From Alphaproteobacteria bacterium (GTDB lineage: Bacteria; Pseudomonadota; Alphaproteobacteria; UBA8366; JADFVY01), in contig JAOUMF010000079.1 in the NCBI GenBank assembly GCA_029881615.1, forward strand, positions 1 to 7,662: 7,662 nt of DNA, written 5' to 3'. How positions within the stretch are numbered: the stretch's first letter is position 1; every line of letters starts with the position of its first letter. The translations under genes and the position numbers were made by a program. The notes below the pieces were generated by a model. The model was not told the DNA's origin and made no database searches. It worked only from the letters and a program-made list of their open reading frames with translations. Below are positions 1 to 6,337 of the stretch, in pieces.

Positions 1-169
1 ATTGACCTATCCAATTTTTGGTATTTTTGGATTCCGCCAAGGTTGAGGCTGCCTGGCCTCCTTCGAAAAGGTTGTCGGACAGTCGCCGCCGGGCTTATGC
101 TCCGCCCGGACAATCGATAAGGGGGGTAAGTGGACAGGTTGGTAACGCGCAACTCGATTGCCGCCGCCG
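1..169. other. Intergenic leader, no recognisable gene
   Basis: No convincing coding sequence is visible here. The stretch contains a tandem pair of ATTTTTGG octamers (14-21 and 23-30) in an AT-rich patch near the window start. It also contains a small GC-rich hairpin, CCGGGC at 89-94 paired with GCCCGG at 104-109 around a 9-base loop, which is not followed by a T tract and so is not a convincing terminator. An in-frame TAA at 143-145 limits how far upstream the following permease gene could begin. I see no good -35/-10 pair, so the permease promoter is not located; it may lie in or before this stretch. Confidence 0.5.
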
Positions 170-1024
170 ATGGCGCTTGACCCCATTGTTCTGACCCTGG
201 TCCTGCTTGCAGCGGTTGCGCATGCGGGATGGAATGCGCTGGTCAAGGCCAGCGGCGAACGCGGCGCTATCTTTTGCGTGCTGTTGCTGACCGGTGGGGC
301 CTTCGGACTAACGGCGATTGCCGTCTTGCCGCTGCCGGCGCCCGAGGCCTGGTTCTATCTGTTTCTCTCGGCCATCGTTCATTACGGTTATTACGGCTTC
401 CTGTTGCTGGCCTACCGGTATGGCGACCTTAGCCATGTTTATCCGCTGGCGCGGGGGTCGGCGCCGTTGATGGTCGCCGGGGGCGCCTGGATCATGGCGG
501 GGGAAGCGCTTGGCACGATGGGAATTGCGGGGCTCGTTCTGGCGTCGGGCGGCATCATGAGCCTCGCCTTCGAAAATGGCGTGCCGCGCAACCACGCGGC
601 CAAGGCTGTTTTTTTCGCCATCGGCACCGGCATGCTGATTGCCGCATACACGGTGGTGGACGGGCTGGGGGTGCGGGCTTCGGGAGCGCCGATCAGCTAT
701 ATCGCCTGGCTGAACGTTATGGAGGCCGTACCGATTTCCCTGTGGCTTCTGGCGCGCCGCCCGGCGGCTTTCGCCGGGCTTACCGGTCGTTCCTGGCGGC
801 AGGGGATATTCGGCGGCGTCATGGCGATGATGGCTTACGGGCTGGTGATTTACGCCCTGTCGCTGGGCGCGATGGCGCATGTCTCGGCGCTGCGGGAAAC
901 CTCGGTTCTGTTCGCCGCCTTGATCGGCACCCTGATCCTGCGTGAAAGCGCGGCCAGCCCGGGCCGTCGCATCGTTGCCGCCGCCCTTGTATCGATCGGA
1001 ATTGTCACGCTGCAAGTGGGCTAG
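170..1024 (+). CDS. EamA-family (DMT superfamily) membrane permease
   Basis: A 284-residue, strongly hydrophobic protein that looks like a ten-helix transporter of the drug/metabolite transporter (EamA) type, made of two five-helix repeats in the inner membrane. Family signatures visible by eye are the opening segment with AHAGWNALVKAS, the AYRYGDLSHVYPLARGSAP segment at the end of helix 3/start of helix 4, and the matching second-repeat segment with HVSALRETSVLFAALIG and LRE near the C-terminus. The substrate cannot be read from sequence; family members export or import amino acids, metabolites or drugs. I chose ATG 170 because the first helix begins almost at once. A TTG at 158 would add four residues (MPPP), and an in-frame stop at 143 excludes anything longer. 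No clear Shine-Dalgarno sequence precedes either start. The gene stands alone on the plus strand and converges on the next gene with 47 bp between the stops. Family call is firm, function is open. Confidence 0.9.
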   Translation: MALDPIVLTLVLLAAVAHAGWNALVKASGERGAIFCVLLLTGGAFGLTAIAVLPLPAPEAWFYLFLSAIVHYGYYGFLLLAYRYGDLSHVYPLARGSAPLMVAGGAWIMAGEALGTMGIAGLVLASGGIMSLAFENGVPRNHAAKAVFFAIGTGMLIAAYTVVDGLGVRASGAPISYIAWLNVMEAVPISLWLLARRPAAFAGLTGRSWRQGIFGGVMAMMAYGLVIYALSLGAMAHVSALRETSVLFAALIGTLILRESAASPGRRIVAAALVSIGIVTLQVG

Positions 1025-1071
1025 GGTTTCCTGGCGTCATGGGGGGCGGTGATACAGGTCCTGTCGGGGCC
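1025..1071. other. Convergent intergenic gap without evident terminator
   Basis: These 47 bases separate two converging stop codons. The only symmetry is an 11-base palindrome, ACAGG-T-CCTGT at 1054-1064, whose one-base centre is too tight for an RNA hairpin. No GC stem followed by a T run is present in either direction, so termination is probably factor-dependent or occurs elsewhere. Confidence 0.4.
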
Positions 1072-2013
1072 TTATCCGGTTTTACGTATCTTCGTATTTG
1101 GATCGGTACGCTGGACGACCCGTTCGGCGGGGAAGGTGGCGGTGATCTTGGTTCCGCCCCCCGGCGCGGTCTCGCCTTTCATGCTGCCGCCATGCTGGCG
1201 GATCAGATATTCGGTCAATGGTAATCCGCGCCCCCCGCTTTCACGGATATTCAGGACGGGTCCGCCGCCGTCCCGCCCGATCATGGCAAGCTGGCTCTTC
1301 GACATGCCGATGCCGGTATCCGTGACGCAGAGTTCGACTCCACCCTCATCCGTCGGCCCGGCGGAAACGGTGACATTACCGGCCGCCGGCGTGAACTGGA
1401 TGGCGTTGGACAACAGGTTGATAAGAATCTGCCGCAGTCGGTCGCGGTCGCTTTTCAGATGGGGCAGGCCCGTCGGCACATCGATCCGAAGACGAACCCG
1501 CTGGGTCGCCGCATAGCCCTGCAGGACGAGGCTTGCCGACCCGATCGCATCGCTGACATCCAGGGCCTCTTCCGGAAGGTCGCCGACACGCTCGCCAGGC
1601 ATCTGGTGGAGCCGTTCGTCATGTTTGCGGGTAATGGCGAAACGGATGCGGCGGCGCAGGGTTGTTTCGTCCAACTCACCCTTAATCAGCAAATCCTGCG
1701 CACCGAGGCGCAGTGCCTCCAGCATGGATGTTTCCTTGGCGTGGCCCAGCAGGACGATCAGGGATGTCGCGGGCGCCGCATCGCGCATGCGTGATACGCG
1801 GGGCAGGTTTTCTACGTCGATCATCGGCATGCCCAGCAGGATCGCATCGAAATGGTGGGCCTGCGCCAACCCCTTTTCGAAGTTCGGTGCGCGTTCCACC
1901 TTGAAGGCCGGGCTCTTGGCGGCGGTGAGCCATCCTTCAAACGTGCTCGCGTCCACGGGGTTGGGTTCGATCAGCAGAACCTTGATGACCGCCGCATCTA
2001 TACTGTTTTGCAT
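1072..2013 (-). CDS. Degenerate receiver domain fused to a histidine-kinase-type ATPase domain, no DHp/His box
   Basis: A 313-residue soluble protein. Residues 9-128 follow the receiver (REC) fold: VLLIEPNP at 12-19, DAILLGMP at 56-63, LIVLLGH at 85-91 and GAQDLLIK at 104-111. The usual phospho-acceptor Asp is Gly61, one of the acidic-pocket residues is Pro17 (Glu16 remains) and the switch Thr/Ser is Leu89; only Lys111 survives. Residues about 185-295 form a GHKL/HATPase_c domain with a good N box (N199, N203), a G1 box (D232-TGIG) and a G2 box (GGRG at 260-263), plus the HGG and GGGT segments typical of kinase C-termini. Between them, roughly residues 130-180, no H box (HE/DLRTP-like) is seen, although the sequence joining the ATPase domain resembles the end of a hybrid kinase. 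It may be an ATP-binding regulator, an anti-sigma-like kinase or a relic. The start ATG is preceded by AGGGGAAAA. It diverges from yciB. Confidence 0.85.
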   Translation of the reverse strand: MQNSIDAAVIKVLLIEPNPVDASTFEGWLTAAKSPAFKVERAPNFEKGLAQAHHFDAILLGMPMIDVENLPRVSRMRDAAPATSLIVLLGHAKETSMLEALRLGAQDLLIKGELDETTLRRRIRFAITRKHDERLHQMPGERVGDLPEEALDVSDAIGSASLVLQGYAATQRVRLRIDVPTGLPHLKSDRDRLRQILINLLSNAIQFTPAAGNVTVSAGPTDEGGVELCVTDTGIGMSKSQLAMIGRDGGGPVLNIRESGGRGLPLTEYLIRQHGGSMKGETAPGGGTKITATFPAERVVQRTDPNTKIRKTG

Positions 2014-2191
2014 TTTTCCCCTGATACCCTGACTCAGTCATATCCTGCGGCGCACCGCCTCATGAGGTGACAATGCCCATGAAATTACCAATAAATTGCT
2101 AAGGCGATGGCGTTTTGATCGGTTCGGGGTTCACCGGGGGCGTGGAAACTGTTACCACCGCTTCCTGAAAAATATCGAAGGGTACCGCGGA
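2014..2191. promoter_or_regulatory. Divergent regulatory region with two perfect palindromes
   Basis: This 178-bp region must serve both the minus-strand receiver-ATPase gene and the plus-strand yciB. Two perfect palindromes lie close together: TGACT-C-AGTCA at 2030-2040, just upstream of the receiver-ATPase ribosome-binding site, and CCTCATGAGG at 2058-2067, abutting the proposed yciB -35 element. Their spacing (centres about 28 bp apart) and position are what operators would look like, but they differ in sequence, and I do not recognise either as the site of a known regulator. The remainder, to about 2170, is untranslated leader for yciB. Confidence 0.4.
2067..2095 (+). promoter_or_regulatory. 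Candidate sigma70-type promoter for yciB
   Basis: GTGACA at 2067-2072 matches five of six bases of the TTGACA -35 consensus. After exactly 17 bases comes AATAAA at 2090-2095, which matches four of six bases of TATAAT, in the only AT-rich patch of the region. Transcription would begin near 2102, giving a leader of about 90 bases before the yciB ATG. The palindrome CCTCATGAGG ends on the first base of the -35 element, so a bound repressor there could block it. This is a pattern match only. Confidence 0.35.
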
Positions 2192-2788
2192 ATGACCCCG
2201 CGTTTGAACGCAGCAATCGAATATGGACCGTTGGCCGTGTTCCTGGCGGCCTACTTCATCGGCAACCGTTATCTCGACGATAACGGGGCGATCATGCTGG
2301 GCACGGCGGCAATCATGGTGGCGACCACTGTCGCCTTGTCGGTTGCCTGGTTCGTGCAACGCCGCGTTCCAAAGGTTCCATTGATCTCTGGCGTCTTGTT
2401 GATGGTGTTCGGTGGCCTGACGCTTTGGCTTCAGGATCCGGTATTCTTCAAGATGAAGCCGACGATGGTTTATCTGCTGTTTTCCATCGTTCTGCTGGGT
2501 GGGCTGGCGATGCGCAAGCCGCTGCTGAAATCGCTGCTGGGTACCGCATGGCAGCTGACCGATTTGGGTTGGCGCAAGCTGACCCTGCGGTTTGGGTTGT
2601 TTTTCATGGTGATGGCGGCATTGAATGAATTGGTTTGGCGCACCCAGACCACCGACTTCTGGGTCAGCTACAAGGTCTTCGGGACAATGGGGCTGATCCT
2701 GCTTTTCACCATGTCGCAGGTGGGCCTGATCAACCGTCACCAGGTCAAGACAGAAAACGACAATCCCGATCAGGCGCCCCGGAAGTGA
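2192..2788 (+). CDS. yciB: Inner membrane septation-type protein YciB/IspZ
   Basis: A 198-residue integral membrane protein with five or six hydrophobic segments, the normal size for the IspZ/YciB family (180-200 residues). Family landmarks are an early EYGPLAVFLAAYF segment (10-22), GGLTLWLQDPVFFKMKPT (74-91) with the conserved FxKMKPT, the NELVWR motif (145-150) and FWVSYKVFG (156-164). In enterobacteria the homologue is an inner-membrane protein linked to cell-envelope integrity, and in Shigella a homologue affects septation and cell-to-cell spread; its biochemical role is not settled. ATG 2192 is chosen because GAAGGG (2177-2182) lies nine bases upstream and the homologous sequence begins there. 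The frame stays open to 2096, but the extra residues are arginine-rich and unlike the family. The hydrophilic tail (about 183-198) overlaps the end of the opposing GDT1-type gene by 19 bp. The gene is monocistronic as seen here. Confidence 0.93.
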   Translation: MTPRLNAAIEYGPLAVFLAAYFIGNRYLDDNGAIMLGTAAIMVATTVALSVAWFVQRRVPKVPLISGVLLMVFGGLTLWLQDPVFFKMKPTMVYLLFSIVLLGGLAMRKPLLKSLLGTAWQLTDLGWRKLTLRFGLFFMVMAALNELVWRTQTTDFWVSYKVFGTMGLILLFTMSQVGLINRHQVKTENDNPDQAPRK

Positions 2789-3048
2789 TCCAGGATCGAC
2801 CAGCCGCCAATGACGATGAAGCCGATTCCGGCGATCAGCTTTAGCGGCAGCATCTCCAGGTAACGCGCGCCGTAATTACCCACCAGCACGGCCATGCCGG
2901 TCGCCACCACCAGCGCCGAGGCCGCGGCAAGAAATACCATGAAGGGATGCAGGTTCCTGTCGCTGGCGAACAGCAGCGTGGCAAGCTGTGTCTTGTCGCC
3001 CAATTCCGCCATGAAGACGATCGCAAAGATGGTGGCAAGCTTCAACAT
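2770..3048 (-). CDS. Half-length GDT1/TMEM165 (UPF0016) family cation transporter
   Basis: A 92-residue protein with three predicted membrane helices (about 3-22, 35-57 and 68-87). The first carries the family hallmark ELGDKTQ at residues 15-21 (pattern E-x-G-D-K/R-T/S). Full-length members have two such three-helix halves; characterised relatives (human TMEM165, yeast Gdt1, Vibrio MneA, cyanobacterial Mnx) move Mn2+ or Ca2+ out of the cytosol. With a single motif this protein presumably works as a homodimer or with another half-size partner, which is not in the window. The start ATG is placed at 3048, where the conserved sequence begins; GGAAAG lies about ten bases before it. An open frame continues to 3189 but overlaps the Nudix gene and is Arg-rich. 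It is the last gene of the pgk cluster, 20 bp after the Nudix stop, and overlaps yciB tail to tail. Ion specificity is inferred from the family only. Confidence 0.9.
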   Translation of the reverse strand: MLKLATIFAIVFMAELGDKTQLATLLFASDRNLHPFMVFLAAASALVVATGMAVLVGNYGARYLEMLPLKLIAGIGFIVIGGWSILDHFRGA

Positions 3049-3068
3049 TGGTTCGTAACTTTCCGAGT

Positions 3069-3617
3069 TTATTGATAATCGCCGGTTTCGCCGGGTGGAT
3101 TGGATCGCGCAGCGAAATCTGTCTGTCCGCGCACTTCGTCGAAATGGTTGAGCGCCCAGTGCACCGATGGGAAGGCGATATCGTCCCATGGAATTTCATT
3201 CCAGCGGAACAGTCCGACTTCGGCGCTTTCCGGCCCGGCCGCGATATCCGGCGAGGTCAGCCGGGCCCGGAAAATAACCTGTACCTGGCTGATCCGCGGG
3301 ATGCTGTAAACCGCCAGTACCGTTTCAATTTCCAGGCGTGCGAAGGCTTCTTCCCAGGCCTCGCGGATAGCGCCCTCCGCCGCGCTCTCGTTCACTTCCA
3401 TATAACCCGCCGGCAGGGTCCAGTAACCCATGCGCGGATGGATCGCCCGCCGGCAGAGCAGGATTTTGTCTTCCCAGGTGGCGACCGAACCAACGACGAT
3501 CTTCGGGTTTTCGTAATCGATAAAGCCGCAATCGGCACAAATCCGACGCTCGCGGTCGTCGCCCTCGGGAATTTTCCGGACAAAGGGCCGGCGTTTATGC
3601 TGTTCCGGACCGCTCAT
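3069..3617 (-). CDS. Nudix hydrolase with N-terminal CxxC zinc-ribbon remnant
   Basis: A 182-residue cytosolic protein. The Nudix box spans residues 71-93: G71, E77, R85-E86 and E89-E90 are all in place, the acidic residues being the expected Mg2+/Mn2+ ligands for cleaving nucleoside-diphosphate-linked compounds. Phe92 stands where the consensus usually has Gly. In front are a CADCG knuckle (C27, C30), then [12 protein letters not shown] (34-45), LLCRRAI (53-59) and [14 protein letters not shown] (64-77). This arrangement resembles the zinc-ribbon Nudix group that includes plant FAD/ADP-ribose pyrophosphatase NUDT23. Only one CxxC is visible, whereas a complete ribbon would have two, so zinc binding is uncertain. 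Substrates cannot be assigned; FAD, NADH or ADP-ribose are family possibilities. The start ATG overlaps the upstream TGA as ATGA (3614-3617), suggesting translational coupling, and the GDT1-type gene follows after 20 bp. Confidence 0.92.
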   Translation of the reverse strand: MSGPEQHKRRPFVRKIPEGDDRERRICADCGFIDYENPKIVVGSVATWEDKILLCRRAIHPRMGYWTLPAGYMEVNESAAEGAIREAWEEAFARLEIETVLAVYSIPRISQVQVIFRARLTSPDIAAGPESAEVGLFRWNEIPWDDIAFPSVHWALNHFDEVRGQTDFAARSNPPGETGDYQ

Positions 3618-4885
3618 TTTTTGCGGCTGACCCGCCAGATCACGTTGGCGACATCGTCGGCGATCAGCAGGCTGCCGTCGGCGGCGATCGCCAGTCCCGC
3701 CGGCCGGCCCCAGACTTCCGCCGCTTTCTTGACGAACAGCCCTTCCTTGGTGCGGACATGGAAGCCCGTGGCGAAGGATTCATACCATCCTTCCGGCTTG
3801 CCGTTCGCAAAGGGTACGCGGACCACCATATAGCCGCGTGGTATTGCCGCGTTCCATGATCCGTGCAGGGCGACGAAGGCGTCGTTTTTCCAGGCCGCGG
3901 GCACATCCATATTTCTGGCGAACACCAACCCGAGCGGCGCCGAATGGGCCCGGAACAACAAATCCGGCCGGATCGTCTTCTTGACCATCCTGGAGTGAAG
4001 TTCGGCGAAATCAGGCTGTGGATTGGGCCCGATATAGGCGTAGGGCCAGCCGTAGAACCCACCCTCGCGGACCGACGTCAGGTAGTCGGGCACCAACTCG
4101 TCACCCAGCCCGTCGCGTTCGTTGACAACGGTATATAATTTGCCGTTATCGGGGTGGAAAGCAATGCCGACGGGATTGCGAAGGCCGGCGGCGAACACCT
4201 TCCCTTCAACAGCCTGCCCCCGGGATTCGTCGAAATCGAAGCGTACGATGGTCGCGCGCGGCGCCGGGTCCTCGCCGATATTGCTGGCGCTGCCGATCGC
4301 GACGAACAATCCCCTGCCATCCGGCGAGAAGGCGATATTGCGCGTCCAGTGCCCGGCGACGCCGCCCAGCGCGCCATCGGGCGTAACCTGCTGGGGCGGG
4401 TGTTCGGCGCGGGTCTGGCCCGGTTTCCAGGGGTAGCGCCATACATTCTTGACATCGGCGACATACAGATAGCCGCCGCGTAGCGCCAGGCCGTGGGGCC
4501 GGTTCAGGTCGCTGGCGAATATATGTTGCTCGTCCGCCACGCCGTCCCGGTTTCTGTCGATCAGCAGCGAAACATGGCCGGCGCGCGACTCGGAAAGAAA
4601 GACCTCGCCGCTGGGCGCCACCGCCATCCAGCGCGCATGGGTCAGCCGCTCGGCAAAGCGGTTGGCGGTAAAGCCCTCGGGAACATGCGGCCCGTCGAAG
4701 GGGCCCAGCGCGATGACCGAGGGGCTGTTGCCGGCCGATCCGGTGACGAAAGGCGCGGGCATGTCCCCCGGGCGCGTTTCAAAGCGTTGACCCGGTCCCA
4801 CCGGTTGATCGGCCCTGGCGCCGCCAGACATTGCCGTCGCGGCTATCAACATCGCCGTCAGTAGATAACCCTTGCCGTCACCCAT
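3614..4885 (-). CDS. Secreted PQQ-dependent sugar/L-sorbosone dehydrogenase-like beta-propeller
   Basis: A 423-residue protein with a Sec-type signal peptide: a short basic N-region, hydrophobic [16 protein letters not shown], then ARA before DQ at about residue 25, so the mature protein is periplasmic. The rest has the repeated blade pattern ([67 protein letters not shown]) of the GDH-B/sorbosone dehydrogenase propellers. Candidate cofactor or catalytic residues by position in the family are H131, R182, R236 in LRNP, and the ERDGLGDEL segment (256-264), which resembles the substrate and Ca2+ loop of soluble PQQ glucose dehydrogenase. D110-x-N-x-D-G115 looks like a calcium loop. Such enzymes oxidise aldoses or sorbosone using PQQ; the true substrate is unknown, and no PQQ synthesis genes are present here. 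Start ATG 4885 has GGGAG (4895-4899) nine bases upstream and places the signal peptide correctly; a longer open frame reaches 5011 but lies inside pgk. It follows the pgk stop by 19 bp. Confidence 0.88.
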   Translation of the reverse strand: MGDGKGYLLTAMLIAATAMSGGARADQPVGPGQRFETRPGDMPAPFVTGSAGNSPSVIALGPFDGPHVPEGFTANRFAERLTHARWMAVAPSGEVFLSESRAGHVSLLIDRNRDGVADEQHIFASDLNRPHGLALRGGYLYVADVKNVWRYPWKPGQTRAEHPPQQVTPDGALGGVAGHWTRNIAFSPDGRGLFVAIGSASNIGEDPAPRATIVRFDFDESRGQAVEGKVFAAGLRNPVGIAFHPDNGKLYTVVNERDGLGDELVPDYLTSVREGGFYGWPYAYIGPNPQPDFAELHSRMVKKTIRPDLLFRAHSAPLGLVFARNMDVPAAWKNDAFVALHGSWNAAIPRGYMVVRVPFANGKPEGWYESFATGFHVRTKEGLFVKKAAEVWGRPAGLAIAADGSLLIADDVANVIWRVSRKK

Positions 4886-4904
4886 ACGGTTTTGCTCCCG
4901 GTTG

Positions 4905-6095
4905 TTATTTCTCCAACGCCGCCACGCCCGGCAATGTCTTGCCTTCCAACCATTCCAGGAAGGCGCCGCCCGCCGTCGAGACGTAGGAAAACTGATCCGC
5001 AACGCCGGCATGGTTCAGCGCCGCCACCGTATCGCCGCCGCCGGCGACCGATACCATCTTGCCAGCCTGTGTCAGCCTCCCCGCCTCGCGGGCCACGGCG
5101 ACCGTGCCCGCGTCGAAGGGCGGTATTTCGAAAGCGCCCAGCGGGCCGTTCCATAGCAGGGTCTTGCAGCTGGCCAGTTTCGCATTCAATTCGGCAACGC
5201 TGTCGGGACCGATATCCAGAATCATCATGTCCGACGGGGTTGCGTCGATCGCCATGGTTTTCGACGGTGCCCCGGCTTCGAATTTCGCGGCGACCACGCC
5301 GTCGACCGGCAGCAGGATTTCGCAGCCTGCCGCCTTGGCCTTGGCCTCGATCTCGCGCACCGTATCGGCCAGATCATGCTCGCACAGGCTGGCGCCCACA
5401 TCGATACCGCGCGCGTTCAGGAAGGTGTTGGCCATGCCGCCGCCGATGATGATGGCGTCGACCCGGCTTACCAGGTTGCCCAGAACGTCCAGCTTTGACG
5501 AAACCTTGGCGCCGCCGACCAGCGCAATCACCGGATGGACCGGTTTTTCCAGCGCCGCCGTCAAGGCTTCCAGCTCGGCCTGCATCGCCCGGCCCGCCGC
5601 CGCCGGAAGCAGCCTTGCGATGGCCTCGGTCGAGGCGTGGGCGCGGTGGGCGGCGGAAAAGGCGTCATTCACATAGGCGTCGCCCAGCTTCGCCAGCTCG
5701 CCGGCAAAACCCGCGTCGTTGGCTTCCTCGCCCGGGTGGAAGCGCAAATTCTCCAGCAGGGCCACCTCGCCGGGGGCCAGACCCGCGATAATCGCGGCCG
5801 CGTCGGGGCCTATGCAGTCGGGCGAGAAGGCGACGGCCTTGCCGTTCAGCGCCCTGGAAAGGGCGTCGGCCACCGGGCCAAGCGACATTTCCGGCACCAC
5901 CTTGCCCTTGGGGCGTCCGAAATGGGACATCACGATGACCTTCGCGCCCTTGTCGCAGAGTTCGATGATGGTTGGCGCCAGGCGTTCGATGCGGGTGGCG
6001 TCGGAGACCTTGCCGTCCGCGACGGGAACATTCAGGTCGCCGCGCAGCAGAACGCGTTTGCCGTTGAGGTCTAGGTCTTCGAGGGTCTTGAACAT
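4905..6095 (-). CDS. pgk: Phosphoglycerate kinase
   Basis: A complete 396-residue phosphoglycerate kinase, the usual bacterial length. It catalyses the reversible transfer of phosphate from 1,3-bisphosphoglycerate to ADP in cytosolic glycolysis and gluconeogenesis, and the reverse step in Calvin-cycle organisms. The N-terminal 3-phosphoglycerate domain shows RGDLNVP (18-24, with R18, D20, N22), SHFGRPKG (57-64, with H58 and R61), [11 protein letters not shown] (114-124, R118) and [14 protein letters not shown] (143-156). The nucleotide domain shows [12 protein letters not shown] (194-205), [11 protein letters not shown] (216-226), [11 protein letters not shown] (313-323) and [11 protein letters not shown] (350-360). 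All key residues appear intact. The ATG is preceded by TGGGAG with eight bases between. It leads the four-gene minus-strand cluster and diverges from lpdA. The gap or fba genes that often accompany pgk are not its neighbours in this window; tight coupling to a PQQ dehydrogenase gene is less usual. Confidence 0.98.
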   Translation of the reverse strand: MFKTLEDLDLNGKRVLLRGDLNVPVADGKVSDATRIERLAPTIIELCDKGAKVIVMSHFGRPKGKVVPEMSLGPVADALSRALNGKAVAFSPDCIGPDAAAIIAGLAPGEVALLENLRFHPGEEANDAGFAGELAKLGDAYVNDAFSAAHRAHASTEAIARLLPAAAGRAMQAELEALTAALEKPVHPVIALVGGAKVSSKLDVLGNLVSRVDAIIIGGGMANTFLNARGIDVGASLCEHDLADTVREIEAKAKAAGCEILLPVDGVVAAKFEAGAPSKTMAIDATPSDMMILDIGPDSVAELNAKLASCKTLLWNGPLGAFEIPPFDAGTVAVAREAGRLTQAGKMVSVAGGGDTVAALNHAGVADQFSYVSTAGGAFLEWLEGKTLPGVAALEK

Positions 6096-6337
6096 TGCTG
6101 AAACTCCCAGGGCGCAGAAATAACATTAGTACAAAGCGTGCCATGCAGTACACCGACAAGCGGCGGTACGGCAATGCTCGTGGAAGCGGGCTATCAACCT
6201 TCCGAAGAAACGGCGTGGGATGGCGGACCGTGCGGGATATGGAATCCTTCCTTGTATGAGACCGGCGGATGGGGCAAATTCCGCCGCGCAAGGAACAACC
6301 CTCAAATCCTGACAGTCCGCGGGAGAGAAGAGACCCC
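6096..6337. promoter_or_regulatory. Divergent regulatory region between pgk and lpdA
   Basis: This 242-bp gap must hold the start signals for both the pgk cluster and lpdA. For pgk, TTGTCG (minus strand, 6159-6154) and TTTGTA (6135-6130) with 18 bases between is the best, but weak, -35/-10 pair. No convincing pair was found for lpdA. A 7-bp inverted repeat lies in the lpdA leader at 6263-6286 (listed separately). Two opposing short open frames cross the gap, but neither resembles a known protein and I do not call them genes. Confidence 0.4.
6263..6286 (+). other. Hairpin in lpdA leader
   Basis: CGGCGGA at 6263-6269 and TCCGCCG at 6280-6286 are perfect reverse complements around a 10-base loop, giving a GC-rich stem 51 bases before the lpdA ATG. 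No T run follows, so it is not a standard intrinsic terminator. It could be a leader RNA structure or a protein site, or chance in GC-rich DNA. Confidence 0.3.

Noticed and set aside
89..109. GC hairpin near the window start as an intrinsic terminator
   Set aside because: The 6-bp stem is not followed by a T run on either strand.
308..1015. 235-codon open frame on the minus strand opposite the EamA permease
   Set aside because: Its translation is rich in Arg, Gln, His and Gly with no hydrophobic pattern or motif, which is typical of the antisense shadow of a GC-rich gene; the plus-strand frame has clear family signatures.
2030..2040. TGACTCA core resembling a eukaryotic AP-1 site
   Set aside because: The DNA is clearly bacterial by gene content and packing; the resemblance is coincidental, and only the palindromic symmetry is noted.
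2099..2740. 213-codon minus-strand open frame opposite yciB
   Set aside because: It is antisense to a recognisable membrane protein, with Gln/His/Arg-rich low-complexity translation and no motif.
3048..3833. 261-codon plus-strand open frame spanning the Nudix and dehydrogenase ends
   Set aside because: It crosses two well-supported minus-strand genes and shows no domain; the Nudix box on the other strand is unambiguous.
4886..5011. Extended N-terminus of the PQQ-type dehydrogenase up to 5011
   Set aside because: The extra 42 residues are Arg/Trp-rich, lie inside pgk, and would bury the signal peptide; ATG 4885 has a good ribosome-binding site.
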